This document shows positions 23,870 through 32,753 of a stretch of DNA of 38,399 nt, piece by piece. How positions within the stretch are numbered: the first letter of the stretch is position 1; every line of letters starts with the position of its first letter. Under the pieces are notes generated by a model. The model did not search any database, was not told the DNA's origin, and worked only from the letters and a program-made list of their open reading frames with translations. The DNA comes from Phycisphaerales bacterium (GTDB taxonomy: Bacteria; Planctomycetota; Phycisphaerae; UBA1845; Fen-1342): positions 1-38,399 of the forward strand of contig JAEUIR010000013.1 of NCBI GenBank assembly GCA_016795025.1, in the 5' to 3' direction. The position numbers and the translations under genes are program-made.

Positions 23870-26119
23870 CTACGCGGTCTTTTCGTCGGGCTCATCGGCC
23901 GGTGCGGGCAATTCCGGCGGAATTGTCTCGTCGCTGGTGTAATCGTAAAACTCACGATACTGCTGGCGGAAATAACCGCCGGGGCGGGCTTCGACGCCGT
24001 TCAGCACCGCGCCGATCACATGTCCGCCAACTTTGTCGAGCTGCTCTCGCGCGCGGCGCAGCGTGCCTTTTGTGTTCGCGACCGCGCGAGCCACCACAAT
24101 CACGCCGTCCACCATTGTTGCCAGAACCAGGGCGTCGCTGATCAGCAACACCGGCGGACCATCCAGAATGACGCGGTCATAACGAGACATCGCGTCCTTC
24201 AGCAACTCGATCATGTACGTCGAGCCGAGCAGTTCCGACGGATTGGCCGGCATGCGACCGCTCGTCAGAACATCGAGATTTGCAACATCCGTCGTCGTCA
24301 CGAATTCCTGGAGCCGACCCTCGCCGACCAACACGTTGCTCAACCCCTCAGGCCGCGTTCGCTCGAACAGCTTGCGTAATCCCGGTCGGCGGAAATTGCA
24401 ATCAATCAGCAGCACGCGCTGGTTGCCGCGCGCCAGCGTCACGGCCAGATTCACCGCGACCGATGTCTTGCCATCTCCCGGCCGCGCGCTCGTCACCAGC
24501 AAGAGCCGCTGGGTTGTGAGCGGACCGCTGTATTGCAGCGTTGTGCGAATCTGTCTGAAGCACTCGGCCACCAGCGACGCCGGCGCTTTGCGGACGGCGT
24601 GCTCGATCTCGTCGATGTCCGTCTCGTCTTCATCGACGTGCGGCACCCAGCCCAGCACCGACAAATGTCCATGCCGCGCGACGTCGAGCGGTGTTCGCAC
24701 CGCGGAATCGGTCAATTCCCGCAAAAAGCCAATGCCCACCGCGCCAAGCAGCGAAACCACGAATCCGCCAATCAGCCACAGCACCAGGTCCGGTCGCGCC
24801 GGGGTGATGGGCTTCGTCGCTTCCTGCGCTACGTTCATGCGCATGCCGCTGCCGGAGCTTAGCGCGTGTTCGGCTTCCATGACCTTTTTGCCGAGGTCCT
24901 CGAATTGAGATTCGAGCAGCTTTTCATCTTTGAGCAGGTTGTTAAATTGCTCCTGATCCTGATCGAGCTCGCGCTGTTTCGTCTCGGCGTCTTCCAACTC
25001 GCGTTGCAACTCCAGTTGCTGCACCTGCAATCGCGCGATCGCCTGCTTGAGCGTTTCGAGGTTTCGCGCGCGCAAATCGTCGATCAGCTCTTCGCGCTTT
25101 GACGACTCCTGCTGCATGAACCCGTCGCGTCGCGATTTCAGGATCTGATATTGCCGGTGATTCTCTCCGATATAGCCGGACGCGGCCTTCAGCTCGATGT
25201 CGAGCGCTTCGACCTGCTGGCGATAGTAGCGCAGCACCGGGTCGTTCTCGATAATCAGCTTCATCTCGGCGCTGATCGGAATGTCCTGAAGCCGAAGCCC
25301 CTCAAATTGCTGCAACTGCGCCTGTTGATCCGCGATCTGTCCGGCGAGCTGCGATAGCTGAGCGCGCAGGTCCGAGACGTGCTGAATCAACACCGTGCGC
25401 TGCGTGTCAAGCTGCGAAATGTCAGACTTCTGACGGAACGCAGCGAGATCGGTTCGCTTGGCACGCAAATCCGCCTCGATCTTCGTTTGCGTTGACTTCA
25501 ATCCGGCCACGCGCCCGCGCTCGCGATCGGACACATCTGTCTTGTACTGATCGGAGTAGCGCTCGATCAGGCGCTTTACGATCGATTGCGCTTCGTCCGG
25601 CTTGCTCGCGGAAAACGCCACGCGAATCAGTTGCGTATCCGGAATCGGCGCGACCGACAACAGCTTTTGTAGATCGAACACGCATTTCATTGCGTCGTTG
25701 TCATACGATTTGTAGAAGGTCGTCTGCTTGAATTCCGGCAGAGCCACCACCTGTTGCAGCAGGCCCACCTGTTTCAGCTTACGTGCTTCCGTTTCCAGAA
25801 TGCTGTGTAACTCGTCGGGGCGCATTGTCGCATCCGCGATGGAGAACGCGCGATCCGGCGGTGGCCGTAATTCGAGGTAAGACTCCGTCGCGTATAGCGG
25901 AAAGAAAAACAGCGTGATCAGCGTTGCGCCAATAGCGATTGAGTATAGGGCCAGGAATGAAAAGATAATCACGAGCTTGCGCTGCTTGATGATGCGAAGC
26001 AGATCCGCCGGGCCGAACCCGCCCGCCGCCGCGCCGCCTTCCATTGCCGGTCCGAGCTGCGCGCCGCCATGCTCACGCAGCGGATATGGAGACTCGGAAG
26101 CATTCGTGATCGAGGTCAT
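23870..26119 (-). CDS. Wzc-like polysaccharide co-polymerase / tyrosine autokinase
   Basis: The ATG at 26119 has AAAGGA just upstream, unlike the in-frame ATG at 26140, giving 749 aa. A Wzz-type chain-length domain lies between two membrane helices (~46-70 and ~440-462), with long coiled coil in between (~190-400). The cytoplasmic BY-kinase domain follows: Walker A SARPGDGKTS (~541-550), Walker A' VLLIDCNFRR (~566-575) and Walker B VILDGPP (~646-652). A tyrosine cluster at Y716, Y721, Y725 and Y727 near the C-terminus is the expected autophosphorylation site. It should control polymerisation and export of an exopolysaccharide with the Wza-like protein encoded first in this operon. Confidence 0.9.
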   Translation of the reverse strand: MTSITNASESPYPLREHGGAQLGPAMEGGAAAGGFGPADLLRIIKQRKLVIIFSFLALYSIAIGATLITLFFFPLYATESYLELRPPPDRAFSIADATMRPDELHSILETEARKLKQVGLLQQVVALPEFKQTTFYKSYDNDAMKCVFDLQKLLSVAPIPDTQLIRVAFSASKPDEAQSIVKRLIERYSDQYKTDVSDRERGRVAGLKSTQTKIEADLRAKRTDLAAFRQKSDISQLDTQRTVLIQHVSDLRAQLSQLAGQIADQQAQLQQFEGLRLQDIPISAEMKLIIENDPVLRYYRQQVEALDIELKAASGYIGENHRQYQILKSRRDGFMQQESSKREELIDDLRARNLETLKQAIARLQVQQLELQRELEDAETKQRELDQDQEQFNNLLKDEKLLESQFEDLGKKVMEAEHALSSGSGMRMNVAQEATKPITPARPDLVLWLIGGFVVSLLGAVGIGFLRELTDSAVRTPLDVARHGHLSVLGWVPHVDEDETDIDEIEHAVRKAPASLVAECFRQIRTTLQYSGPLTTQRLLLVTSARPGDGKTSVAVNLAVTLARGNQRVLLIDCNFRRPGLRKLFERTRPEGLSNVLVGEGRLQEFVTTTDVANLDVLTSGRMPANPSELLGSTYMIELLKDAMSRYDRVILDGPPVLLISDALVLATMVDGVIVVARAVANTKGTLRRAREQLDKVGGHVIGAVLNGVEARPGGYFRQQYREFYDYTSDETIPPELPAPADEPDEKTA

Positions 26120-26193
26120 ATACGTCCTTTGCTGCTGCATGCGGCGAATGCGAACCCATCCGCCTCAAAGACGGCGAAATTCCGCAGCAAGCC

Positions 26194-29100
26194 CTACTTC
26201 AGCTTGTCCAATTTCTCTTGCGCCTTCTTCATATATTCGGCGTCTTTCTGTTTCTGAGCCGTCTGCAACGCGTCGCGATATGAGTCGCGCGCGTCATTTT
26301 TGCGCCCAGCCGCCTCCAGCACCTCGCCCAGGTGATAAACCGGAGCCGCCAGGTCGATGTCCGCCCGCGCCGCGTCGCGCAATACGCGCTCGGCCTCCTC
26401 GAGCCGTCCGGCCTTGAAATAAACCCATCCCACCGTATCCATGATATTCGCGTTGCCGCGCGCCAAAAGCAGCAACCGATCCACGTACTGCACCGCGTCC
26501 GCCGCCTTGCCGGATTCCGTCAGAAAATACGCCAGGTTATTCAATGCGTCGATGTTCTCAGAATCGATCGCCAGAATCCCCTTGTACGTCTCGATGGCCC
26601 CGGCCAGATCGGTCGAGCGATACTGCGCCTCTGCCTTGGTCAAAAGCCCGCCCACCTTCTCGATCGACTTGTCCTTCGCCGCCCGGATCACTTCCTCAAT
26701 CAGCTTCAGCCCATCCGGCGCGCGAGCCAGGTCGATATACAACTGTGCCTGTAGTACGCGGATTCGCTGCCCCGGTTCGCTTTCAACCGGCAACGCCGCG
26801 GCAACGCGCTCCATCACGCGCAGCGCCTCTTCCGCGGAGATTGACAAATTGATCGCCACCGCCACCATTTTCGAAGCGCTCAGGCTCGTATTCGCCGCTT
26901 GCGCAGCGGCCTGATCCAACTGCTGTGCCGACTGCTCCGGCTTCTGCGAAGCGGCATAAGCCGAAGCGGCCGCGACACGCACCACGGGCGTAATTTTGTC
27001 CGGCGGCATGCTTTCGAACACGCGAATCGCCTCGTCGGCCCGCTTGCCCTTGATCAGCGCCCGCAGATAGTTCGTCACGATTTCGGAGTTCGTGTATTGA
27101 CTAAGCTCCGAGGCATTGCGAAATTGAATCGCCGCGGCTGAGTAGTCCTCGCGATCCATGAGAACCAGCCCCAGTTGGAACGGCCAAAACGGCGTCTTGG
27201 AATCCAGCGTGATGTAATCGTTGATGGTCTTCTGGGCAGAGTCCAGCCGCTTGTTCACGCGATAGAGATTCATCAGCCGTGCGGCCGCTCTCTGGTTGCC
27301 CGGACTGGCCTCCAGCACTTCCTTCAGCGCCGTTTCCGCCAACTCAAAGTTTCCGCTGCTGTCAAAATAGTTGGCGAGCATGATGCGGACCGCCTCGCCC
27401 AGCTCGTCCAGCGGCCGGCCTTTCTCAGGCTGCGTGACGCGGCGCGCTTTCTGCAAATCGTCGCGGGCCTCGCCGAAGCGCCGCTGTTCGAGGCTGATCG
27501 TGCCGCGCATGTACAGCGCCAGCGGATCTTCGGCCGACTTGTCCAGGATTTCCGTCAGGACGTTGCGCGCTTCTTCGAGCCGGCGCCGCGTGAACAGGTA
27601 TCTCGCTTGCGTGCGCTTGCCGCGAAGGTCGTCCGGAAAGTCCTTGCCGAACAAGTCGATCTCTTTTTCAAGGTCTCCCCACTTCTGAAGCTCGAACAGG
27701 TTGTCGATGATGCGGGCTCGCGCCTGCGAAATCACCGCGTCGTCGTCCGGTCGTTTCAGTCCGTCCAACACGCGCCGCGCCGAGTCGATCGATTCCGCGA
27801 ATTGCCGCTGTCGCGCGAAAAACTCCGCAAATTGAAGCTGGATGTCCGCGCGATACCGCTTTTGCTCCGCCGCATCGGTCAACATCTGCGGCAGCGCCTT
27901 CTCGATCGCATCCAGCACCTGTTTGGCGGCGGCTCCATCGCCAAGGGATTCATGGAAGCGCGACTGCCGAATCATCGCCACATACTGGTCGCCGCCCTTC
28001 GTCGCCTCGATGTGCTGCCGCAGCAACGCTTCGCCGGCCTCACGCTGTTTTTGCGCGGAGTAAAACGTAAGAATCAATCGGCCAACTTCCGCGTGGCCCG
28101 CGTTCACCTTCGCGGCCGCCCGAATCGTCTCATCCGCTTTCGCCGGTTCGTTCGCCCGCACATACAGGTCCGCCAGTCGCGTCAGGTTGTCGATGTCTGT
28201 CGGCGATTTCTCGCGAAGCTGTTCGCGCCGCGCGATGCCTTTGCGCGGGTCTTTTTCTTCCTCGAGCAGGTCCGTCCGCTCGATGATCCACGCATCTTTC
28301 GGCGCGATCTTTTGCGCTCGGGTCAGATAGCTCATGGCCTCGTCATGCCGGCCGGTCTGCTCCAGCACTTCGAAAATCATCTTGTAGGCCGAGACGAGTT
28401 GCGGGTTTGAGTCGATCGCCGATTTCAGCATCCCGACGGCTTCGTCCGTAGCGCTTCCGCTTCGCAACAGCGAAAAGGCCAGGTTGTAGCGCAGCTTCGA
28501 ATCATTCGGAAATACGCTCAGCGCGGTTCTCAAATCGCGGATCGCTTCGTCCCACTTCTCGGTCGCGATGGCGAGCTGCGCTCGGTACCGGGCGCCGTTG
28601 CAATCGTCCACGTTCAGCTTACCCAATTTGGCGGATGCGTCCGAAGCGACCGCAAAATCCTTCATCCGCAGCGCCAGCGAGAATCTCTCCTCGATAACGC
28701 CCGGGTCGTCACCCATCAGCTTTTCGAGTTTGTCGAGATTCGCTTTTGCGCCCGGCAGATCGTTCACGGCCACGCGCAGGTTGTAGCTCTCTCGCAGCCG
28801 AATCGCTTCATCAGGAATCTGATCAATGATCTGTTGCAGCTTGTCGGCCCGGACTTTTTCGTCCTTTTCGCCCAGCACAACGTCGTAGGCCTCATACATA
28901 CGCTTCATGCCATCGTCAGTAAGCACGTCGCGCAGCGACTTCAGAAACGCCCGCGCGTCTGTGTGATCGTCCTGCTTTGAAGCGCATGCGACGAATAGAT
29001 TCACGATATCGCGGGCGGTTGGATCCTTCTGCAGCACTTTCTTCGCCGCCTGCATCGCCTCGTCGCAGTTTCCTTCCGTAAATGCGAGCTTCGCGCGAAT

Positions 29101-30849
29101 CACCTCCGCCTTGACATCTTCCGACGCGCCGCCGGTCTGCTCCAGGATCCTCCTCGCTTCGTCCGCGCGGCCCAGCTTTTGCAGCGCCGCAACCCGCACG
29201 CTGACCACGCCCTCTTCGCCCGGGTACTTGTCCTTCAGGATCGTCACGACATCGAGCGCCTCCTGCGCTTTGTCCGACGCCAGCAGTAGTTGAGCATATG
29301 TCAGCATCAGCCGCGGCGAGCTTTCCACGCGATCCCGCTGATTCGCCTGAATCGCCGCCTCCGCATAACGCATCGCCGATCCAAGCTCCCCGCCATCGCG
29401 ATACAGATAGGCCAACTGCTCGCTGGCCAGCCGGAATACCATGCGGTTCACGTCGCGCGATTTCTCCTCAGCCTTCAGATAGGCGAGTTGAGCGGATCGC
29501 GCCGAGTTGTTGGCCATCGCCAGCTCGCCCTGGAGCAGATATGTCATCGCCAGGTCGGGATACTGCGCGGTCGTGTCATCAACGAATTTCTTCATTTTCG
29601 ACAGCGCTACCTGCTTTTGACGCGCATCGGCGATCTCTCCGAAAAAGCCGCGCGCCGTGCGAAACGCCTCGTAGTAAATCTGCGGGCGAGCATTCTTGTT
29701 AAGCTCACCACGCAGCGACTTCAATCCGATTGTCTTGGCCATCCCGTCTTCATAAACCGCCAAAGCGGCCAGATAGCGCTTCGCCAGGTCGGCCTGCTTG
29801 TCCGCGTTCGCGTCGGGATCGGCGTCCATCAGCGCCAGTCGCGCCAGATCAACGTATGTCTCATAGAGCGCCGGCTCGGCCGTAACCGCCGCCGCGAGCG
29901 GGCCGCGAACCGCTGCGATTTGGGCTCGTTGCTCTTCAGCGGTCATTGTGGCGCGCCGCTCGACCAGCCCGCGCAATCGAAAACGGCCCAGCGCCACGAG
30001 CACTTCCGCATCGTTTGGTTTTGCTTTCGCGAGTTGCTCGATCAGCGCTCCGGCTTCGTCCGGCCGCTGCGAATCGAGCAGCGTTTGCGCATACTGAATG
30101 CCGAGACGCATGTCGTCGGGGTGCGCCTTGACGCCGGATTCGAGCGCCGCCAGCGCCTTTTGCCGCTCCGACTCGATCTGCTGCGCCGCATCAGCGGGCG
30201 CGCGGCCCTGCGCCTGCTGCGCCTTGAGCTCCATGATGCGCGACAGGCTGCGACGCGCGAGAACCATCGTCAGCCGCGGATCAGTCGGATCAATCTTCTG
30301 CGCTTTGTCCAACGCTTCGAGCGATTGGCGCTCGTATGTCGGGTCCGCCGCCTGCATCACGCGAAGGGCCTCGCCCAGCGCAACCAGCGCGAATACGTGA
30401 TCGGGCTTCAGCTTCAACAGCTCCGACGCGCCTTCGCGAATCGTCGGCCAGATGCCTTCGCCCATGGGATAGTTGGACAATTCCCACAATCGCTCCAATT
30501 GCGCTTCGAGCACGGTGGCGTCGTCCGGCCGCTGCGTGTGGGCGGCCGCCAGATATTGCATCGTCTCGCGGATCATGCCGATGCGGTAGGCGCAGCGCGC
30601 GGCGTCCACGAGGTATTTCACCTCAACGCTGTCGCGCCGCTTCGAAGCATCGTACGCCCGCAGGTAGCGCTCGATGGCCCGTTCGAAATCGGAGTTATCC
30701 TCGAATTGGCGGGCCGCCTTCGCGAAAATCTCCGGGTCGCGCCGCGTCTGCTGCCGCGTGGCCAGCGCCACAACGGCAACCACAAGCAGCATGCCCATCA
30801 CAGTTACGAACGCGACGAGATTCTTATTGAGCGTCTTTTGCCGCGCCAT
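26194..30849 (-). CDS. Giant TPR protein of the exosortase/exopolysaccharide operon
   Basis: The 1551-aa protein starts at an ATG preceded by AAGGAAG. A single N-terminal membrane anchor (~11-31; LVAFVTVMGMLLVVAVVALA) is followed by about 1500 residues of mostly degenerate TPR helices, clearest in the last third (e.g. DALNNLAYFLTESGKAADAV, IMDTVGWVYFKAGRLEEAER). Exosortase loci in other bacteria encode a TPR protein (PrsT type), usually shorter; this one is unusually large. It probably scaffolds envelope assembly or protein sorting. It sits between the EpsI-like and Wzc-like genes, with a REP copy in its upstream gap. Confidence 0.85.
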   Translation of the reverse strand: MARQKTLNKNLVAFVTVMGMLLVVAVVALATRQQTRRDPEIFAKAARQFEDNSDFERAIERYLRAYDASKRRDSVEVKYLVDAARCAYRIGMIRETMQYLAAAHTQRPDDATVLEAQLERLWELSNYPMGEGIWPTIREGASELLKLKPDHVFALVALGEALRVMQAADPTYERQSLEALDKAQKIDPTDPRLTMVLARRSLSRIMELKAQQAQGRAPADAAQQIESERQKALAALESGVKAHPDDMRLGIQYAQTLLDSQRPDEAGALIEQLAKAKPNDAEVLVALGRFRLRGLVERRATMTAEEQRAQIAAVRGPLAAAVTAEPALYETYVDLARLALMDADPDANADKQADLAKRYLAALAVYEDGMAKTIGLKSLRGELNKNARPQIYYEAFRTARGFFGEIADARQKQVALSKMKKFVDDTTAQYPDLAMTYLLQGELAMANNSARSAQLAYLKAEEKSRDVNRMVFRLASEQLAYLYRDGGELGSAMRYAEAAIQANQRDRVESSPRLMLTYAQLLLASDKAQEALDVVTILKDKYPGEEGVVSVRVAALQKLGRADEARRILEQTGGASEDVKAEVIRAKLAFTEGNCDEAMQAAKKVLQKDPTARDIVNLFVACASKQDDHTDARAFLKSLRDVLTDDGMKRMYEAYDVVLGEKDEKVRADKLQQIIDQIPDEAIRLRESYNLRVAVNDLPGAKANLDKLEKLMGDDPGVIEERFSLALRMKDFAVASDASAKLGKLNVDDCNGARYRAQLAIATEKWDEAIRDLRTALSVFPNDSKLRYNLAFSLLRSGSATDEAVGMLKSAIDSNPQLVSAYKMIFEVLEQTGRHDEAMSYLTRAQKIAPKDAWIIERTDLLEEEKDPRKGIARREQLREKSPTDIDNLTRLADLYVRANEPAKADETIRAAAKVNAGHAEVGRLILTFYSAQKQREAGEALLRQHIEATKGGDQYVAMIRQSRFHESLGDGAAAKQVLDAIEKALPQMLTDAAEQKRYRADIQLQFAEFFARQRQFAESIDSARRVLDGLKRPDDDAVISQARARIIDNLFELQKWGDLEKEIDLFGKDFPDDLRGKRTQARYLFTRRRLEEARNVLTEILDKSAEDPLALYMRGTISLEQRRFGEARDDLQKARRVTQPEKGRPLDELGEAVRIMLANYFDSSGNFELAETALKEVLEASPGNQRAAARLMNLYRVNKRLDSAQKTINDYITLDSKTPFWPFQLGLVLMDREDYSAAAIQFRNASELSQYTNSEIVTNYLRALIKGKRADEAIRVFESMPPDKITPVVRVAAASAYAASQKPEQSAQQLDQAAAQAANTSLSASKMVAVAINLSISAEEALRVMERVAAALPVESEPGQRIRVLQAQLYIDLARAPDGLKLIEEVIRAAKDKSIEKVGGLLTKAEAQYRSTDLAGAIETYKGILAIDSENIDALNNLAYFLTESGKAADAVQYVDRLLLLARGNANIMDTVGWVYFKAGRLEEAERVLRDAARADIDLAAPVYHLGEVLEAAGRKNDARDSYRDALQTAQKQKDAEYMKKAQEKLDKLK

Positions 30850-30903
30850 GCGCGTCTTCCTTCTTGCTGTGCAACATCAACGAAGCGATCAGCCGCAAAT
30901 CCG

Positions 30904-30933
30904 ATCCGAGCCGCGACCGTAAGCTCCGACCGG
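30904..30933 (-). repeat. REP-like repeat, copy 3, inside the operon
   Basis: On the minus strand the 16-base core CTTACGGTCGCGGCTC (30924-30909) is identical to that at 23820-23835. It lies in the 97-bp gap between the EpsI-like gene and the TPR gene, in a position to affect mRNA stability or differential expression within the operon. Confidence 0.6.
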
Positions 30934-30946
30934 CAGGATGCCGGTG

Positions 30947-31789
30947 CTACCCGCCGGGCCAATCCGGCAAATGGTCCTTCACCAATATCGGCATCACCTT
31001 TCGCAACACGCGTTCGATCGCCGCGATCTCGTCGGCGCGTTCATCGCCTTCCGCGAGTGGTAGATGCACGATATCGACCTGAATTTTCGCGTAATACGCA
31101 TATCGATCACGCAGATTCATCTGCGAACGGCGCACCTCGTTGCGCGTCGTCGCGAACTGCCCGTTCGTGTGAAAGAAATAGCCGACCGTGGATTGCCGCG
31201 TCGTCTGCCCCGTCCGCATCATCGACGACTGCTCTTGAAACGTCTGAACGCGGACTTCGATCTTGTCATTCGGCGCGCCGGCTCCGGGCACGGTCATCTG
31301 GACATGTTCGGGCCCCCACACGCGGTCCCATCCGCCGCTGCGCATGCACTCGTCCGGGACGTGTGGAACCATGTCCGGCTTGCCCGTGTAATACGTCACA
31401 AACACGGTGGCACGCCCCAGCGGCGAATCGGCGCGTTCGTTGTCCGTCAGAATCCACGTCGCATACTCGCTCGTGCCGAGGCTCGCAACCATGTCCTCGC
31501 TCAGCGGCGGCAACCGATCCGTGTCGGCGTGTCGCGAGAATTCCGGCCCGAGCTTGTATTTGTCGAACTCGCTGAACGGTTTTTTCAGCGAGATCGGCTC
31601 CTTGGTGAAATAACCCTGCATGAGCCGGGCCAGCGCCTGCATCCCCGCTGCCGACGCAATCAAGATGACTGCCACGACGGCGAAACGGATTTGCGCGCCG
31701 GAACTGCGACGATAGGCCTCCGGCGGACCGCTCCGGCGCGGCGCGGCGACCGGCTGTTCGCACTCCGGAGTCTGAACCGTTTGCGTCAT
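30947..31789 (-). CDS. Exosortase-associated EpsI-family protein
   Basis: The 280-aa protein has one membrane segment (~34-56) and a periplasmic domain. The segment VFVTYYTGKPDMVPHVPDEC followed by MRSGGWD (residues ~129-155) fits the EpsI/DUF3485 signature, in which a Cys and a GGW motif follow a hydrophobic strand. Its ATG overlaps the exosortase stop (ATGA), so the two are translationally coupled. EpsI proteins act with exosortases in exopolysaccharide production; the exact biochemistry is unknown. It lacks the fusion to exosortase seen in some species. Confidence 0.8.
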   Translation of the reverse strand: MTQTVQTPECEQPVAAPRRSGPPEAYRRSSGAQIRFAVVAVILIASAAGMQALARLMQGYFTKEPISLKKPFSEFDKYKLGPEFSRHADTDRLPPLSEDMVASLGTSEYATWILTDNERADSPLGRATVFVTYYTGKPDMVPHVPDECMRSGGWDRVWGPEHVQMTVPGAGAPNDKIEVRVQTFQEQSSMMRTGQTTRQSTVGYFFHTNGQFATTRNEVRRSQMNLRDRYAYYAKIQVDIVHLPLAEGDERADEIAAIERVLRKVMPILVKDHLPDWPGG

Positions 31790-32733
31790 GACGCCACCAC
31801 CCCGCCTTCCGCGGCCGGGCGACCGTCGTCATCGGTTTCGTCCACTTCGGTCTCAACGACGAAATGCTGCAACATCCAGGCCAGGAATTGAAACATTCCG
31901 AAGGCGATCATCATCATCACCAGCCCCAACACCATGTGCGGCGTGCCTTCGGCGTAGCTCGGATCCACAAAGATATAAAGATAAGACGTGATGATGACTC
32001 GAATCACGTTGCAGAACATCGCGATCGGCACGCACGACAGCAGCATGATGACGCGCTGCCAGGTCGGACGGGGAGTCATGAACGTCACCGCCACGCCGAT
32101 CGCCAGCAGCGTGATCGTGCTGCGCATGCCGCTGCACGCATCCGCCACTTCGACTTGTCCGACGTTGCGCTGATACATGTACTGAATCGTCGAGCCGAGC
32201 CGTTGAATTTCGAGATCGGGAATCAGGCTCAGCACCGATGTCGCCACCGTTGCGGCGATCTGCCGCAACGGCTCCGTGATCGCAAGATAAGCGCGTTTTG
32301 GAAGCGGAATCGCGAAAAACAAATACAACCATGGCAACCACCCATACCTCATCACGGGCAATCCGCACAGATAAATCGCGATCCCCAGCACCGCCACCAG
32401 CATGGCCACCGGCCGCAGAAAGAGAAACTGCAAGCTGAACAGCGTGAACTGATACGCACCCAGCGCTCCGAGCAGCAACACCAGCCCGACCCAGGTGTGC
32501 CGCACCGGCGTCCGCCGGATCTTGTCCCAATTCAAGTACAACAGATAAATGCTGAACAGCGGAATGATCGGCCCGTGCGACCAGTCGAGCTCGTGCAGCC
32601 AGTGATACTGAAGATCGAGCAAAATGGGGTAGAAAACCAGCACAAATAGCAGCGCCAGCACACCCGTCTTGATCTGCGACTCGCGATCGAACACGATCGC
32701 GTCGCGGGGCATGTTGACGGGTAAGGTGCTCAT
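31786..32733 (-). CDS. Exosortase (integral membrane transpeptidase/protease)
   Basis: This 315-aa protein has about eight membrane helices. The three exosortase active-site residues are all present: C200 in ADACSGMRS, R245 in CNVIRV and H266 in GTPHMVLG. The conserved WSHGPIIPLFSIYLLY segment (51-66) is also present. Exosortases process proteins with C-terminal PEP-CTERM-type signals and are linked to exopolysaccharide loci. The gene lies 20 bp after the Wza-like gene and overlaps the EpsI-like gene. None of the exported proteins in this window ends in a recognisable PEP-CTERM tail. The subfamily (XrtU or other) is not settled. Confidence 0.9.
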   Translation of the reverse strand: MSTLPVNMPRDAIVFDRESQIKTGVLALLFVLVFYPILLDLQYHWLHELDWSHGPIIPLFSIYLLYLNWDKIRRTPVRHTWVGLVLLLGALGAYQFTLFSLQFLFLRPVAMLVAVLGIAIYLCGLPVMRYGWLPWLYLFFAIPLPKRAYLAITEPLRQIAATVATSVLSLIPDLEIQRLGSTIQYMYQRNVGQVEVADACSGMRSTITLLAIGVAVTFMTPRPTWQRVIMLLSCVPIAMFCNVIRVIITSYLYIFVDPSYAEGTPHMVLGLVMMMIAFGMFQFLAWMLQHFVVETEVDETDDDGRPAAEGGVVAS

Positions 32734-32753
32734 GATCGCGTCGACTCCGGTCC

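Noticed and set aside
27175-28410. 411-aa plus-strand frame
   Set aside because: Antisense shadow of the TPR gene with no recognisable domain or start signal.
29290-31575. 761-aa plus-strand frame
   Set aside because: It is antisense to the TPR and EpsI-like genes, rich in Arg/His/Gln typical of GC-rich antisense frames, and has no domain.
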